A stretch of DNA of 64,000 bases, from the NCBI GenBank assembly GCA_963798805.1, contig CAWCVC010000008.1, positions 186,001 through 250,000 on the forward strand, read 5' to 3'. Of the stretch, positions 17,612 to 27,074 are shown in pieces. The DNA is from CAVZCK01 sp963798805 (lineage in GTDB: Bacteria > Pseudomonadota > Alphaproteobacteria > Rhizobiales > Rhodomicrobiaceae). The notes beneath the pieces were generated by a model. It did not search any database and was not told the DNA's origin. It was given only the letters and a program-made list of their open reading frames with translations. The position numbers were made by a program, and so were the translations under genes. How positions within the stretch are numbered: the first letter of the stretch is position 1; each line of letters starts with the position of its first letter.

Positions 17612-18832
17612 TCAAGATTTCGGTGGGCGGAGCTCGTCATAATTTGAAAACTTCGGCAGGATTTTATCGTAGCGCGTCGGTTCCACCAGCGGGAGGATGT
17701 ATTTTAACAGAAAATTTAAGCTTTTCGATGTATGTTTCACGTATAGATCGAGAGGATCGAGCAGATATCGGAAATTGAATTTTGGTTCGTAATTGAGGCC
17801 GGTGCTACGATAGGACTTATAGCCATTTGCTATCGCCCATCCCATAACGTCGCGAATGGCAATGTAATATAAATTTAACTTAAATGCGACCTCGTAATCG
17901 AAACCGATATATTCTGCGCAAAGTGAATCGCCTTCAATCATGCAAAGGCCAAAGGCAACGATTTTACCCTCGTTCCGCCAGACGAAAAACCTGACCTTGT
18001 CAGGCATTCTGCGGCCGATCTGACAAAAATAATCCTTTGTAAGCTTCTCGAAACGAAGTGAGGACCGCTCATAGACGCTCAGATAAAACGGATAGACGTC
18101 ATCTATGATCGGCGTGATATCGCGAACGACGTTCATGCTCAACGACGCCGCCCGCTCCGTAGCTCTGAATTTGGAACGGAGTTTGGCACGAGTCTTCCGG
18201 CTCAGGACCTTCTGCATGTAGTCGTCGAAATTTGCGTAGTCGATGCTGACAAGGGTCATCGGCATGCTCGGCACGCGCGTATAGCCGTGCACCAAGAAGC
18301 ACTCCAGCACGCCGCGATCGGCCGCCGGGAATTCCTTCAGTACGATGAGGCGGGCCCCAAGATCGCGAGCGTGGCCGGCGATTTCGGTCGCCAATAGCCT
18401 TGCGAGCACAGAGCGTGGCAATTCTGCGGTGCCATCGAGATGGCCCTCACCCGCAGCGCATCCCACCATCAGCGTCCGCAGCAGCATAAAGCGTGGCCAG
18501 ACACGGCGAATGAAGTCCGCCGATGTCTTGAGCCAGCCACTGGTGCCGGCGAGCATGTCCTGATTGAGCAGGAAGAACGGCTGGACCGCCCGCACCTCAC
18601 CGCTTTCATCCTGGATGACGAAATAGCGGAAATCAAATTCCGGCTGGATGGTGTCCTCGACCAGCTCGTAATAGCGGTGATCCTTGCGCCCGTCTGCGAA
18701 CGCATGCGCCCAATGGCGGCAGCGCGCCACCTCCTCGCGCATGAAAACCGCCACTCTGAAGGCGTGGGAGGCCGTATGGTCCCGTTGCGAAACAACATCC
18801 CTATCCAATAAATTGGCGGCTACCTCACTCAT
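17612..18832 (-). CDS. GNAT-fold / FemAB-like acetyltransferase-domain protein
   Basis: A 406-residue protein of the Acetyltransf_6/BioF2-like type (related to COG3146). The C-terminal half shows the typical pattern KVRFFVWRNEGKIVAFGLCMIEGDSLCAEYIGFDY, a strand pair that builds the acyl-CoA or aminoacyl-tRNA binding site, followed by the aromatic-rich LNLYYIAI and STGLNYEPKFNF. The ATG at 18832 directly follows an in-frame TTG. Substrate is unknown: peptidoglycan, lipid or small-molecule acylation are all possible. It is tail-to-tail with isp2 and is not obviously part of either the hydrogenase or hopanoid groups. AT content is higher near its 3' end than in the neighbours. Confidence 0.75.
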   Translation of the reverse strand: MSEVAANLLDRDVVSQRDHTASHAFRVAVFMREEVARCRHWAHAFADGRKDHRYYELVEDTIQPEFDFRYFVIQDESGEVRAVQPFFLLNQDMLAGTSGWLKTSADFIRRVWPRFMLLRTLMVGCAAGEGHLDGTAELPRSVLARLLATEIAGHARDLGARLIVLKEFPAADRGVLECFLVHGYTRVPSMPMTLVSIDYANFDDYMQKVLSRKTRAKLRSKFRATERAASLSMNVVRDITPIIDDVYPFYLSVYERSSLRFEKLTKDYFCQIGRRMPDKVRFFVWRNEGKIVAFGLCMIEGDSLCAEYIGFDYEVAFKLNLYYIAIRDVMGWAIANGYKSYRSTGLNYEPKFNFRYLLDPLDLYVKHTSKSLNFLLKYILPLVEPTRYDKILPKFSNYDELRPPKS

Positions 18833-19186
18833 CAAACCCGTGCCTACGATCTATTAATCGGCTTGCTTCCAACAAGGAACAGCAAGATCTCCACATCGTC
18901 ACCATCACCGAGCGCCACGGAGAGCCTTGCAGCAAACCAATGCAGGAGCCCCTCGGATCTCAATTTGTTCCGGCCGACCATAAAGATGTGATCGATCAGG
19001 CGATTTCGCGGCGATATGCCGCCGCCAGCGCAACCTCAATTTGTATGTCGTCAGAAAGCCCCATCTTCATGGCGAGATCGGCGTGCGCAGCTGTCGCCGG
19101 TTCCGTAGCTTGTGAACTCTTCGCCCATCGCGGCGTTGCGTCTCACTGACCAAAGCCGCACATCATCGTGAAACGAGCGAGTAACA
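18833..19186. other. Intergenic, 354 bp, between divergent genes
   Basis: It lies between the GNAT gene (leftward) and the DUF2147 gene (rightward) and must carry both promoters. A minus-strand frame ending near 19004 reads DLAMKMGLSDDIQIEVALAA and looks protein-like, but has no plausible start; it may be a gene remnant. Confidence 0.4.
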
Positions 19187-19711
19187 ATGCAGATATGTCA
19201 GCGCTATTTTCTACCGGTCATTCTGTTGGCCTTTTTGATCAACCCGGCCGCTGCCGCGGATCAGACCGCTGGCCCTACCGGCGAATGGCTGGTGGCGGAT
19301 GGCACCGCCCGGATTCTGATCGCACCCTGCGGGGACGCGCTCTGGGGTGTCATCGCATGGGCCAAGAATCCAGGCACGGACGAGAATAATCCCGACCCGG
19401 CAAAGCGCAGCCGCTCGATTATCGGCATGCCCATTCTTATCAACATGAAGCAGACCGAACCCAATCGCTGGGAGGGGGAAGTCTATAATGCGGAGAACGG
19501 CAAGACATATACGTCTAACATAAGCCTCGTCAAAGACGACGTTCTGCGGATAGAGGGCTGCGTCTGGGGAATCCTTTGCGGTGGCGAAAACTGGACCCGC
19601 GTCACCCCTCCGAAGGATGAGTCCGAGCCTGCCGTGAACCCGAAAGATGTTTGTCCGAAAGCTCAGGCATCGGCTGTCGGGTTACGGGGGGGGCCCATCA
19701 GAACCGGTTGA
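19187..19711 (+). CDS. DUF2147 exported protein
   Basis: A 174-residue protein with a signal peptide (residues 1-24, ending AAAADQ) followed by a DUF2147 domain: TGEWLVADGTARILIAPCG, LWGVIAWAKNP, IIGMPILINMK, GEVYNAENGKTYTSNISL and GCVWGILCGGENWTR. The family is a small periplasmic beta-barrel-like fold of unknown function. The ATG is the first in frame. Its last 49 bases overlap hpnN on the opposite strand, and the C-terminal stretch crosses a run of eight G (19686-19693), so the true end may be shorter than annotated if that run is mis-sized. Confidence 0.85.
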   Translation: MQICQRYFLPVILLAFLINPAAAADQTAGPTGEWLVADGTARILIAPCGDALWGVIAWAKNPGTDENNPDPAKRSRSIIGMPILINMKQTEPNRWEGEVYNAENGKTYTSNISLVKDDVLRIEGCVWGILCGGENWTRVTPPKDESEPAVNPKDVCPKAQASAVGLRGGPIRTG

Positions 19712-22260
19712 AAGAGCACGGCCGCGGCCATCGTGCACACTAGCGACAGCGCAAGTAATTTGCCCATGCTTGACGTGCCTGGATGGTTCGAGAACCACAG
19801 GCTGCCGAATGCTGTTGCCGTTGTGAGCGCGCTGAAAACCACGGCGCGTGTGAGCGTGGATTGCAGGAGGCGGGTTTTGCCGCTTCTCCATGCGGTGATG
19901 TAGTAGATTTTGAAGGCGACGCCGACGCCGAGCAAAAGTGGCAGCGCGATAATATTGGCGAAATTGAGCGGCATGTCGATCAGCACGCACAGCTCCAGCG
20001 TGACCACACCGGCAAGGATTAGCGGCACAAGCGTCAAGAGGACATCTCCGAACCGCCGCAACGCTATCCATAAGAGAACTGTGATCGATAGAAGAGCCCA
20101 AAGTCCGGCTTCGATGAATGCCCAGACGATTGTGTGTCCTGCCTCCAGGATTGTGACTGGCGCACCCGTGGCAGTCGGCTCGACCGCAAGCACGGCTGTC
20201 GCAAAACGCCGCAAAGTCTCGTTGTCTGCCGGATCGCCCTTGGGCGCGACATTGACGCGCGCCCGTCCATCGGGCGTCGTCCAGTCCCTCACCAGATCAG
20301 GCGGCAGTGTTTTCAACGTGATGGATTGCGCCTTCAGACTGTCGCGCAGGTCATCGAGCGCAACCTTGAGTGAAGGAATAATGGCCGCTTCGACCCTGCC
20401 CCGGGCGGCCTGATTCGCGCTCGCAAGCCTTGAAAGCAAGCCCGAAAGCCGTTTTGCTGCTGTCGCGCCGGGACCCTCCTTATCGCTCGCGACCTGGTCG
20501 AGCTGGCCGGCTGCGGATCTCAGAGCCTCGACATTCTCGGCATCCGTCGGTGCCAATTTGGTCTGCGGCGGATTGAGCACCGGGTTCAGGGCCGCGGCGG
20601 CGCGGTGAATCAAGGCGAGTTTCCGCTGCTGATCGCCAGGCACGAAGCTTGACAGCGTCATCGTGCGCAGAACCTCTGGCAACTTTTCTAGACGCTGGCC
20701 GATGGCATCCGCCTGCTGAAGCGAGGGCGCAAGGACCTCGATCGAGCTGCTGCTTGTTCTCGGATCCTTCCTCAGCTCGAGGAACGTTGAAATGGATTCG
20801 GTTTTAGGGTTGCGCAGATTGAGCGGATTGGAATCGAAGCGCAGGAAATAAAGCAGCGGCGAACCGAGGATGACGACAGATAACGTGCCGACAATCACCG
20901 GGATGCGGCGGCGCTCCAGGAAATAGTCGAGGGGCGCCAGCCAGCGGAAGCCGACCGGGTTTGGCTCACCCGGAGGATTAAAAAGATGCAGCAGCGCGGG
21001 CAGAAGAGTGATGCTGGTGATGAACGCAATCACCATGCCCGATCCCGCGATCAATCCCAATTCGGAAAGACCTTTATAGGCCGTCGGCAGGAATGAGAAG
21101 AACCCGGCCGTTGTTGCAGCCGCAGCCAGCGCCAGGGGCCCTCCCGCCTTGGTGGCAGCGCTGCGTAAGGCGAGGTCGACATTATCGTAATCGTGACGCT
21201 CGGCCCGATAGCGCACGCTGAACTGAAGTCCGAAATCGACCCCTATCCCGACGAACAAGACGGCAAAGGCGATCGATATGAGGTTGAACGCCCCGACCAT
21301 CAGGAGACCGAGCGCTGCTGTCATGGCGAGACCGACGATCAGACTGAAAAAGACACCCAGGATGATTTTTCCCGATCGCAAGGCCAGCCACAGGATGATC
21401 AGGACGACGAGGATCGTCAGGGTGCCATTCAGCAATGCCCCTTGCTTCAGAGACCCGAATTCCTCATCGGCAATCGCCACATCCCCGGTCAGCCGCACGC
21501 GGGCACCGAATTTCTCGTCCAGCTTCAGGTCGGTCGCGGCCCTCCTGATCGCTGTCGAGGCCGCAAGGCCTGGCTCCAGGGCGTTGAAGTCCAGAATCGG
21601 CTTTACCTCGATGAAGCGGCGTAAATCGCTGGCGGTCGCCGGCTTGCCGTTCATCAGAACGAGCCATGAAAAGCTTGCGGGACGGCCAGCCAGACCATTT
21701 TCCACCGTATCCGCGGCCATCGTCATCGGGCGAATAAGATTATCGAGCTTCATTTGCCCCGCTTGAACGCCGCCGACGCCGATGGCGAGACCGTCCAGCA
21801 CGCCTCTGAGAGACGGATCCGAAGCCAGAGTAGCAAGAAGCGGTCTTGCCGCCATCAATTCATGGGTCGTCCGGGCCACCTGCTGGGTGCTTTCGAACAG
21901 AAGCCCGTTCTGCCGAAAGAAGGGCCCCCCTTCGGGCTGACGAACGGAGGTAAAATAGGAGTGCTCTTGCGACAGGTGTTGCGCCAATATATTCGCCGCA
22001 GCTTCGGCCATCTCCGGCGTCCGCGCGTCGATCACGACAAGGATCGTGCCATTCCGCTGGGGAAAGGCTTCATCGTAAGCTATCTCACGCTGACGCCATG
22101 GGAGCTTGTCCGAGATCAGCTTCTCGATGTTGGTGTCGATGGCGAAGTGCTGGGCCGCATAGCCACCCGATAAGGCGGCCAGCAACACGGCCGCCGCGAT
22201 AACCGGCCACGCATATTGTGTGCAGAAACCCACAATTCGTACAATGACTGCCCTTAACAT
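19663..22260 (-). CDS. hpnN: HpnN, RND/MMPL-type hopanoid transporter
   Basis: An 865-residue membrane protein with two halves, each a transmembrane helix, a large periplasmic loop and a bundle of about five helices (MMPL layout). The N-terminal helix is near residues 15-35, and a helix bundle follows the first loop at about 270-420 (LFVGIGVDFGLQFSVRYR is its conserved centre); a second bundle closes the protein. In Rhodopseudomonas HpnN moves hopanoids from the inner to the outer membrane. Placement divergent from hpnO-hpnB supports the hopanoid assignment over other MMPL transporters. The ATG start lacks a strong ribosome site. Confidence 0.88.
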   Translation of the reverse strand: MLRAVIVRIVGFCTQYAWPVIAAAVLLAALSGGYAAQHFAIDTNIEKLISDKLPWRQREIAYDEAFPQRNGTILVVIDARTPEMAEAAANILAQHLSQEHSYFTSVRQPEGGPFFRQNGLLFESTQQVARTTHELMAARPLLATLASDPSLRGVLDGLAIGVGGVQAGQMKLDNLIRPMTMAADTVENGLAGRPASFSWLVLMNGKPATASDLRRFIEVKPILDFNALEPGLAASTAIRRAATDLKLDEKFGARVRLTGDVAIADEEFGSLKQGALLNGTLTILVVLIILWLALRSGKIILGVFFSLIVGLAMTAALGLLMVGAFNLISIAFAVLFVGIGVDFGLQFSVRYRAERHDYDNVDLALRSAATKAGGPLALAAAATTAGFFSFLPTAYKGLSELGLIAGSGMVIAFITSITLLPALLHLFNPPGEPNPVGFRWLAPLDYFLERRRIPVIVGTLSVVILGSPLLYFLRFDSNPLNLRNPKTESISTFLELRKDPRTSSSSIEVLAPSLQQADAIGQRLEKLPEVLRTMTLSSFVPGDQQRKLALIHRAAAALNPVLNPPQTKLAPTDAENVEALRSAAGQLDQVASDKEGPGATAAKRLSGLLSRLASANQAARGRVEAAIIPSLKVALDDLRDSLKAQSITLKTLPPDLVRDWTTPDGRARVNVAPKGDPADNETLRRFATAVLAVEPTATGAPVTILEAGHTIVWAFIEAGLWALLSITVLLWIALRRFGDVLLTLVPLILAGVVTLELCVLIDMPLNFANIIALPLLLGVGVAFKIYYITAWRSGKTRLLQSTLTRAVVFSALTTATAFGSLWFSNHPGTSSMGKLLALSLVCTMAAAVLFQPVLMGPPRNPTADA

Positions 22261-22613
22261 ATTCCGTTCGTCTGATCCCTAAATTGTGTTGGACCATCCC
22301 CGGCGATGGCGCCTGGCGCCGTATGAAGGTGAACTCAGTGATCCTTGCCGGGTTTCGACACGTACATGTTCCTGATCGCTAAGGGATACTTCCGGCGGTT
22401 TTCGGTAGGCGAAACGGCGGTACTGAGCAAAGTTCCCCCGGAGCGGCGTTTTATAGCGCAGGTGGATTTGTCAATACGTTCTCCCATATCTATGATTTTA
22501 CGAAATCCGGCGCATCGACATATGGTTGGAGAAGTCGGCGAGAGAAAGACGTTCACCGTTTTTCCGTTCGCGCCCAGGGGTGTAAGTCTTGCGCCGATTG
22601 CCGGGAGAAAAGC
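22261..22613. other. Divergent promoter region of hpnN and hpnO
   Basis: A 353-bp gap with no supported gene. It must carry both hopanoid promoters. No clear operator palindrome was found by eye. The right end supplies GGGAGAA before the GTG of hpnO. Confidence 0.45.
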
Positions 22614-24005
22614 GTGAGCGAAAATGATATCGCCACATTGTTCAAAGAGCGCGAAGCAGAGCGCTACGCACTGCACACGCGCCATCTCAACGAGCAGATG
22701 GTCCGGGTCCTCAAGACCATCGGCTACGATGTCGGCTTCCGCAGCGGCCATGGACAGTATCTCTACGATCGGGACGGCAACCGGTATCTCGACCTCTTGA
22801 GCGGCTTTGGCGCCTTTGCCATCGGCCGCAACCATCCCGTCTTGCGCGACACGCTGAAGGCCGTCCTCGACAGTGACCTCCCCAATCTCGTGCAGATGGA
22901 TGTGTCGGCACTGGCGGGCATACTCGCCGAGAGGCTGCTTCGCCGGGTGCCTTTCCTCGATAAGGTCTTTTTCGCCAATTCGGGCACGGAGTGCATCGAG
23001 GCCGCACTGAAGTTTGCCCGCGCCTCCACCGGGCGGCCCGGCATCGTGTATTGCGGTCATGCCTTCCACGGCCTCTCTTACGGCGCACTGTCGCTCAATG
23101 GCGACGACATTTTCCGTAGCGGTTTCGGCCCACTACTGCCGGATTGCACCGAGATCCCCTTTAACGACCTCGCCGCGCTTGACGCAGCTCTTGCTTCGCG
23201 GCGGGTCGCTGCATTTGTCGTCGAGCCTATTCAGGGTAAGGGCGTGAACTTGCCGGAGGACGACTATCTACCTGGCGTGCAAGAGCTTTGCCGTAAATAT
23301 GGAACGCTGTTCGTCGCGGACGAGATCCAGACGGGTATCGGCCGCACGGGCCGCTTTCTCGCCATCGAGCATTGGGGCGTCGAGCCCGACATGGTCTTGC
23401 TGGCGAAGTCCCTCTCAGGCGGACAGGTGCCTGTCGGTGCGGTATTGACCCGAAAACGGGTCTTCGACAAGGTGTTCAGCCGGATGGACCGGGCCGTCGT
23501 GCACGGCTCGACGTTTGCGAAGAACGATCTGGCGATGGCTGCGGGGATCGCCGCGCTTCAGATCATCGATGAGGAGCGGCTGATCGAAAATGCCGCGCGG
23601 CAAGGCGAACGCCTCATCGGCGCGTTCGAGGATATGGCGCGCCGCCATGAGCTGGTAAAGACGGTACGCGGCAAAGGCCTGATGATCGGCATCGAGTTCG
23701 GAGCGCCGCGCTCGTTCAAGCTGAAGATGTCCTGGAATGCGCTCGAAGCCGTGAATAGCGGTTTGTTCTGTCAGCTCATTACTATTCCCCTGTTCAAGGA
23801 CCATAAGATCCTTTCCCAGGTCGCCGGACATGGTATCCACACGATCAAGATTCTACCGCCTCTGATCATCTCGGACGCCGACTGCGAGTGGGTCGAACGC
23901 GGCTTCGAGGCCGTTATCGCGGACGCTCACCGTGTTCCCGGCGCGATCTGGTCGCTGGGCAAGACGCTGGCCGATCACGCTATAAAGGCGCGCGCGAGCG
24001 GCTAA
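22614..24005 (+). CDS. hpnO: HpnO, hopanoid aminotransferase
   Basis: A 463-residue class-III PLP aminotransferase. The internal-aldimine lysine is Lys265 in LLAKSLSGGQVPVG; the cofactor-binding FVADEIQTGIGRTG and the SGTECIEAALKFAR motif are intact. HpnO proteins convert the ribose-derived side chain of C35 hopanoids to aminobacteriohopanetriol. The start is GTG at 22614, preceded by GGGAGAA; no ATG gives the full N terminus. It is followed 15 bases later by hpnB and is divergent from hpnN, an arrangement consistent with one hopanoid locus. Other class-III transaminases are possible by sequence alone; context makes HpnO the best call. Confidence 0.87.
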   Translation: MSENDIATLFKEREAERYALHTRHLNEQMVRVLKTIGYDVGFRSGHGQYLYDRDGNRYLDLLSGFGAFAIGRNHPVLRDTLKAVLDSDLPNLVQMDVSALAGILAERLLRRVPFLDKVFFANSGTECIEAALKFARASTGRPGIVYCGHAFHGLSYGALSLNGDDIFRSGFGPLLPDCTEIPFNDLAALDAALASRRVAAFVVEPIQGKGVNLPEDDYLPGVQELCRKYGTLFVADEIQTGIGRTGRFLAIEHWGVEPDMVLLAKSLSGGQVPVGAVLTRKRVFDKVFSRMDRAVVHGSTFAKNDLAMAAGIAALQIIDEERLIENAARQGERLIGAFEDMARRHELVKTVRGKGLMIGIEFGAPRSFKLKMSWNALEAVNSGLFCQLITIPLFKDHKILSQVAGHGIHTIKILPPLIISDADCEWVERGFEAVIADAHRVPGAIWSLGKTLADHAIKARASG

Positions 24006-24020
24006 ACGGGTGTTTTGAGA

Positions 24021-25202
24021 ATGACCGCCAGCTTGGCATTTGCATCGGCCGTGCTTGCAATCTGGCTCTATCTGATTTTCGCGCGCGGCGGCTTTTGGCT
24101 CGCATTCGTGCGCGATGACCGGGATAGCGCGGCGGAACCCGCATCCTGGCCTCGCGTGGTGGCGGTCGTCCCGGCGCGCAACGAGGCGGAGGTGATTGCT
24201 GAGAGCCTCGGCTCGCTTCTCGGCCAGGACTATCCCGGTTCCTTCGCCGTGATCCTCGTCGACGATCAAAGCACCGACGGAACCGCGACAATCGCGCGCA
24301 CGGCGGCGGACCAAGCCGAGACGCCGGAGCGATTGGAAGTGCTCGCAGGCCGCCCACTGCCGCCCGGATGGGCGGGCAAGCTATGGGCGATGAAGCAAGG
24401 CGTCGATCATGCCGCGGCTTTGCCGGAGCCACCCCGTTATCTGCTCTTCACCGACGCCGATATCGCTTTTTCCGGTGATGCCCTGCGCCACCTCGTTGCA
24501 CGGGCAGAGGCACATCGATACGCGTTGACCTCCTTGATGGTGAAGCTGCGCTGCGAGAGCCCCGCCGAGCGGAGCCTCATCCCCGCCTTCGTGTTTTTCT
24601 TCCAGATGCTTTATCCGTTCGCCTGGGTGAATCGCGCCGGCAGCGGAACGGCCGCAGCCGCAGGCGGGTGCATGCTGGTGCGGCGCGATGCGCTCGCAGA
24701 AGCGGGGGGCATCGAGGCGATCCGCGGTTCTCTGATCGATGACTGCGCGCTGGGAAAAAGGCTGAAACCCGTCGGTCCCATCTGGCTTGGCCTGACGGAA
24801 CGCGCCCACAGCCTGCGCCCCTATCCGCGGATCGTCGACATTTGGCAGATGGTCGCCCGCTCAGCCTATGATCAGCTTCACTATTCACCGATTCTGCTCG
24901 CCGGCGTCGTCGCGGGGATGGCGTTGACGTTTCTCGTGCCGCCCCTCTTCGCCCTGCTCGGAACCGGTCTCGCCCAACTCTTCGGCGCTTTGGCGTGGGC
25001 GCTTATGGCTCTGGCTTTTCAGCCCCTGCTGCGATTTTATCGCGTTTCGCCTCTTTGGGGGGTGGCATTGCCATTCATTGCCGCTCTGTACCTGACATTC
25101 ACCCTCAATTCCGCCTATCAATATGCGCGGGGACGGGGCGGCATGTGGAAGGGCCGCGCTCATCGGCCGAGCCAATGGCGACCGGATCAGCGCAAGGGTT
25201 AA
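24021..25202 (+). CDS. hpnB: HpnB, hopanoid-associated glycosyltransferase
   Basis: A 393-residue GT2-family enzyme. It begins with one transmembrane helix containing WLYLIFARGGFW, a feature of the HpnB group. The nucleotide-sugar domain shows VVAVVPARNEAEV, ILVDDQSTDGT, LLFTDADIAF (DxD) and SLIDDCALGKRLKP. Two or three helices lie near the C terminus. The family is linked to hopanoid side-chain or glycosyl-hopanoid formation, though the exact reaction is not firmly established. The ATG at 24021 was preferred to TTG at 24015. It is in an operon with hpnO. Confidence 0.87.
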   Translation: MTASLAFASAVLAIWLYLIFARGGFWLAFVRDDRDSAAEPASWPRVVAVVPARNEAEVIAESLGSLLGQDYPGSFAVILVDDQSTDGTATIARTAADQAETPERLEVLAGRPLPPGWAGKLWAMKQGVDHAAALPEPPRYLLFTDADIAFSGDALRHLVARAEAHRYALTSLMVKLRCESPAERSLIPAFVFFFQMLYPFAWVNRAGSGTAAAAGGCMLVRRDALAEAGGIEAIRGSLIDDCALGKRLKPVGPIWLGLTERAHSLRPYPRIVDIWQMVARSAYDQLHYSPILLAGVVAGMALTFLVPPLFALLGTGLAQLFGALAWALMALAFQPLLRFYRVSPLWGVALPFIAALYLTFTLNSAYQYARGRGGMWKGRAHRPSQWRPDQRKG

Positions 25203-25276
25203 GAAGTGAATTTGATCACATCGGCACGCGCAGCGATCGACAATTGATCCTGGGACGGCGAATTTGGGGAGGAAAG

Positions 25277-25927
25277 ATGAAGCTGTTCACAAATTGGCGC
25301 TCGCTCGCCACATTCCGCGTCCGTATGGCGCTCAATCTGAAGGGGCTGATCTATGAGCCGGTCGTGGTCGACCTTCATGCCGGCGAGCAGCTGAAGCCCG
25401 AGTTCCGCGCCATCAATCCGATGGGCGCACTGCCCGTGCTCGTGCTCGACGATGGCACCAGCCTCGACCAGTCGCTGCCGATCATGGAATATCTCGAAGA
25501 GCGCTATCCCGAACCGCCGCTGCTGCCGAGGGACGCGGACGGCCGGGCGCGGGTGCGCGCCCTGGCGCAGATGACGATTGCCGACGGCCATCCGCTGATC
25601 GTGCCGCGCGTGCGCAATTATCTTGTCTCGGCCCTCGGCGCGAGCCCGGAACAGGTGAATGAGTGGGGTCTGCACTGGATGATGGCCGGGTTCGACGCCT
25701 ATGAAGCGCGGCTCACGCGGGATAAAGCGACCGGCGAATTCTGCCACGGCGACAGCATCACCATCGCCGACATCTGCCTCGTCAGCCACAGCGTCGGCAC
25801 GCGCCATTTCGGCGGCAATCTCGACAAGCATCCGACCGTGAAGCGCATCGTCGAGCGCTGCCTCGCTGACGAGCGGATAGCCGACGCTCATCCGCTCAAG
25901 CAACCGGGGGCGCCGGAGAAGATCTGA
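25277..25927 (+). CDS. Zeta-like glutathione S-transferase / maleylacetoacetate isomerase family
   Basis: A 216-residue GST with an N-terminal thioredoxin-like domain (active-site region NWRSLATFRVRMAL; cis-Pro in MGALPVLVLDDG; glutathione-gamma-Glu loop LDQSLPIMEYLEE) and an all-helical C-terminal domain with GDSITIADICLVS. The motif resembles the SSxxxRVR pattern of zeta GSTs but lacks the usual SSC/SSS, so isomerase activity is not assured. The ATG follows GGGGAGGAAAG, a strong ribosome site; an earlier in-frame start would run through hpnB. It precedes a 2-hydroxyacid dehydrogenase on the same strand. Confidence 0.85.
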   Translation: MKLFTNWRSLATFRVRMALNLKGLIYEPVVVDLHAGEQLKPEFRAINPMGALPVLVLDDGTSLDQSLPIMEYLEERYPEPPLLPRDADGRARVRALAQMTIADGHPLIVPRVRNYLVSALGASPEQVNEWGLHWMMAGFDAYEARLTRDKATGEFCHGDSITIADICLVSHSVGTRHFGGNLDKHPTVKRIVERCLADERIADAHPLKQPGAPEKI

Positions 25928-26087
25928 GAACGCATGAGGCCCCCGCGCTCTCGCCGAGTCCGGCGAAGCTGCTATCATGGACCGCCAAATTCGCAACCGT
26001 CCACGCTCAACATGGAGGCGTCAGCGCGGAGCCGGGCTCATCCCGCCGCCCGTTGCCCGGCGTCCGACAGACAGCAAGGGGCACACA

Positions 26088-27056
26088 TTGAACACGACCA
26101 AAACTCGCATCGTCTTTCTCGACCGCGCAACCTTGCCGCCGGAAATCGATCTTCCGCCTTTCAGCTTCCCACATGAGCTGGTCGTCTACAATTCAACCAA
26201 GCGAGAGGAGATCGCCGGGCGCGTCGCCGACGCTGATATCGCGGTCACCAACAAGGTGCCGTTTTCAGCGGAAACCATCGCCGCCGCACCCAAGCTGCGC
26301 TTCATCGCGGTTGCGGCGACCGGCTACGATGTCATCGACCTGAAAGCCTGCGCCGAGCGCGGCATCAAGGTCTCGAACATCCGGAATTACGCAACGACGA
26401 CGGTGCCGGAGCACACTTTCGCGCTGATCCTGGCGCTCCGGCGGAACATCTTCGCCTACCGGCAGTCGGTCGTTGACGGCGGCTGGCAGCGCGCCGGACA
26501 GTTCTGCTATTTCGACTATCCGGTCAACGACCTCGCCGGCTCCACGATCGGCATCATCGGCGACGGCGTGCTCGGACAAGCGGTTGCCGATATCGCCCGA
26601 GCGTTCCGGATGCGGGTGCTGTTCTCGACCTATAAGGGCGTCGAGGGCATGGGGCCGCTCTATACGCCGTTCGAGGAGGTGCTGCGCATCAGCGATGTGC
26701 TGACGCTGCACGCGCCGCTGATGCCTTCGACGCGGAATCTGATCGGCGATCCGGAGTTCGCGCTGATGGAGCGTAAGCCGGTGCTGATCAACACCGCGCG
26801 CGGCGGGCTTGTCGATGAAGAGGCTCTGGGGCGCGCACTGGAATCGGGGCAGATTTCCGGCGCCGGCTTCGATGTCGCCACCGTCGAACCGCCGCCGCCG
26901 GATCATCCGCTCATGCGGCTGCTTACCTACCCGAATTTCATTCTCACGCCGCATGTCGCCTGGTCGAGCCGCGAGGCGATCCGGTTCCTCGCCGCCCAGG
27001 TTGTCGAGAATATCGAGCTTTTCATGCAGGGGCGGCCGCAGCATTTGGTTTCATAG
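26088..27056 (+). CDS. D-2-hydroxyacid dehydrogenase (hydroxypyruvate reductase-like)
   Basis: A 322-residue NAD(P)H-dependent dehydrogenase with the split two-domain fold. The Rossmann motif is IGIIGDGVLGQAVADI. The catalytic Arg is in NTARGGLVDEEAL, the Glu in the DVATVEPPPPDHP stretch, and the His in LTPHVAWSSREA. The best match by pattern is glycerate dehydrogenase/hydroxypyruvate reductase of the serine cycle (HprA), but D-lactate or phosphonate dehydrogenases share these motifs. The TTG at 26088 with AAGGGG upstream gives the normal N terminus; the frame stays open further upstream into basic, unlikely sequence. Confidence 0.86.
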   Translation: MNTTKTRIVFLDRATLPPEIDLPPFSFPHELVVYNSTKREEIAGRVADADIAVTNKVPFSAETIAAAPKLRFIAVAATGYDVIDLKACAERGIKVSNIRNYATTTVPEHTFALILALRRNIFAYRQSVVDGGWQRAGQFCYFDYPVNDLAGSTIGIIGDGVLGQAVADIARAFRMRVLFSTYKGVEGMGPLYTPFEEVLRISDVLTLHAPLMPSTRNLIGDPEFALMERKPVLINTARGGLVDEEALGRALESGQISGAGFDVATVEPPPPDHPLMRLLTYPNFILTPHVAWSSREAIRFLAAQVVENIELFMQGRPQHLVS

Positions 27057-27074
27057 CTTGTGGCCGCGAGTGCC

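Noticed and set aside
19003..19140. Minus-strand frame reading DLAMKMGLSDDIQIEVALAA before its stop
   Set aside because: Looks protein-like, but has no start codon with a ribosome site and no known family; kept only as a possible remnant.
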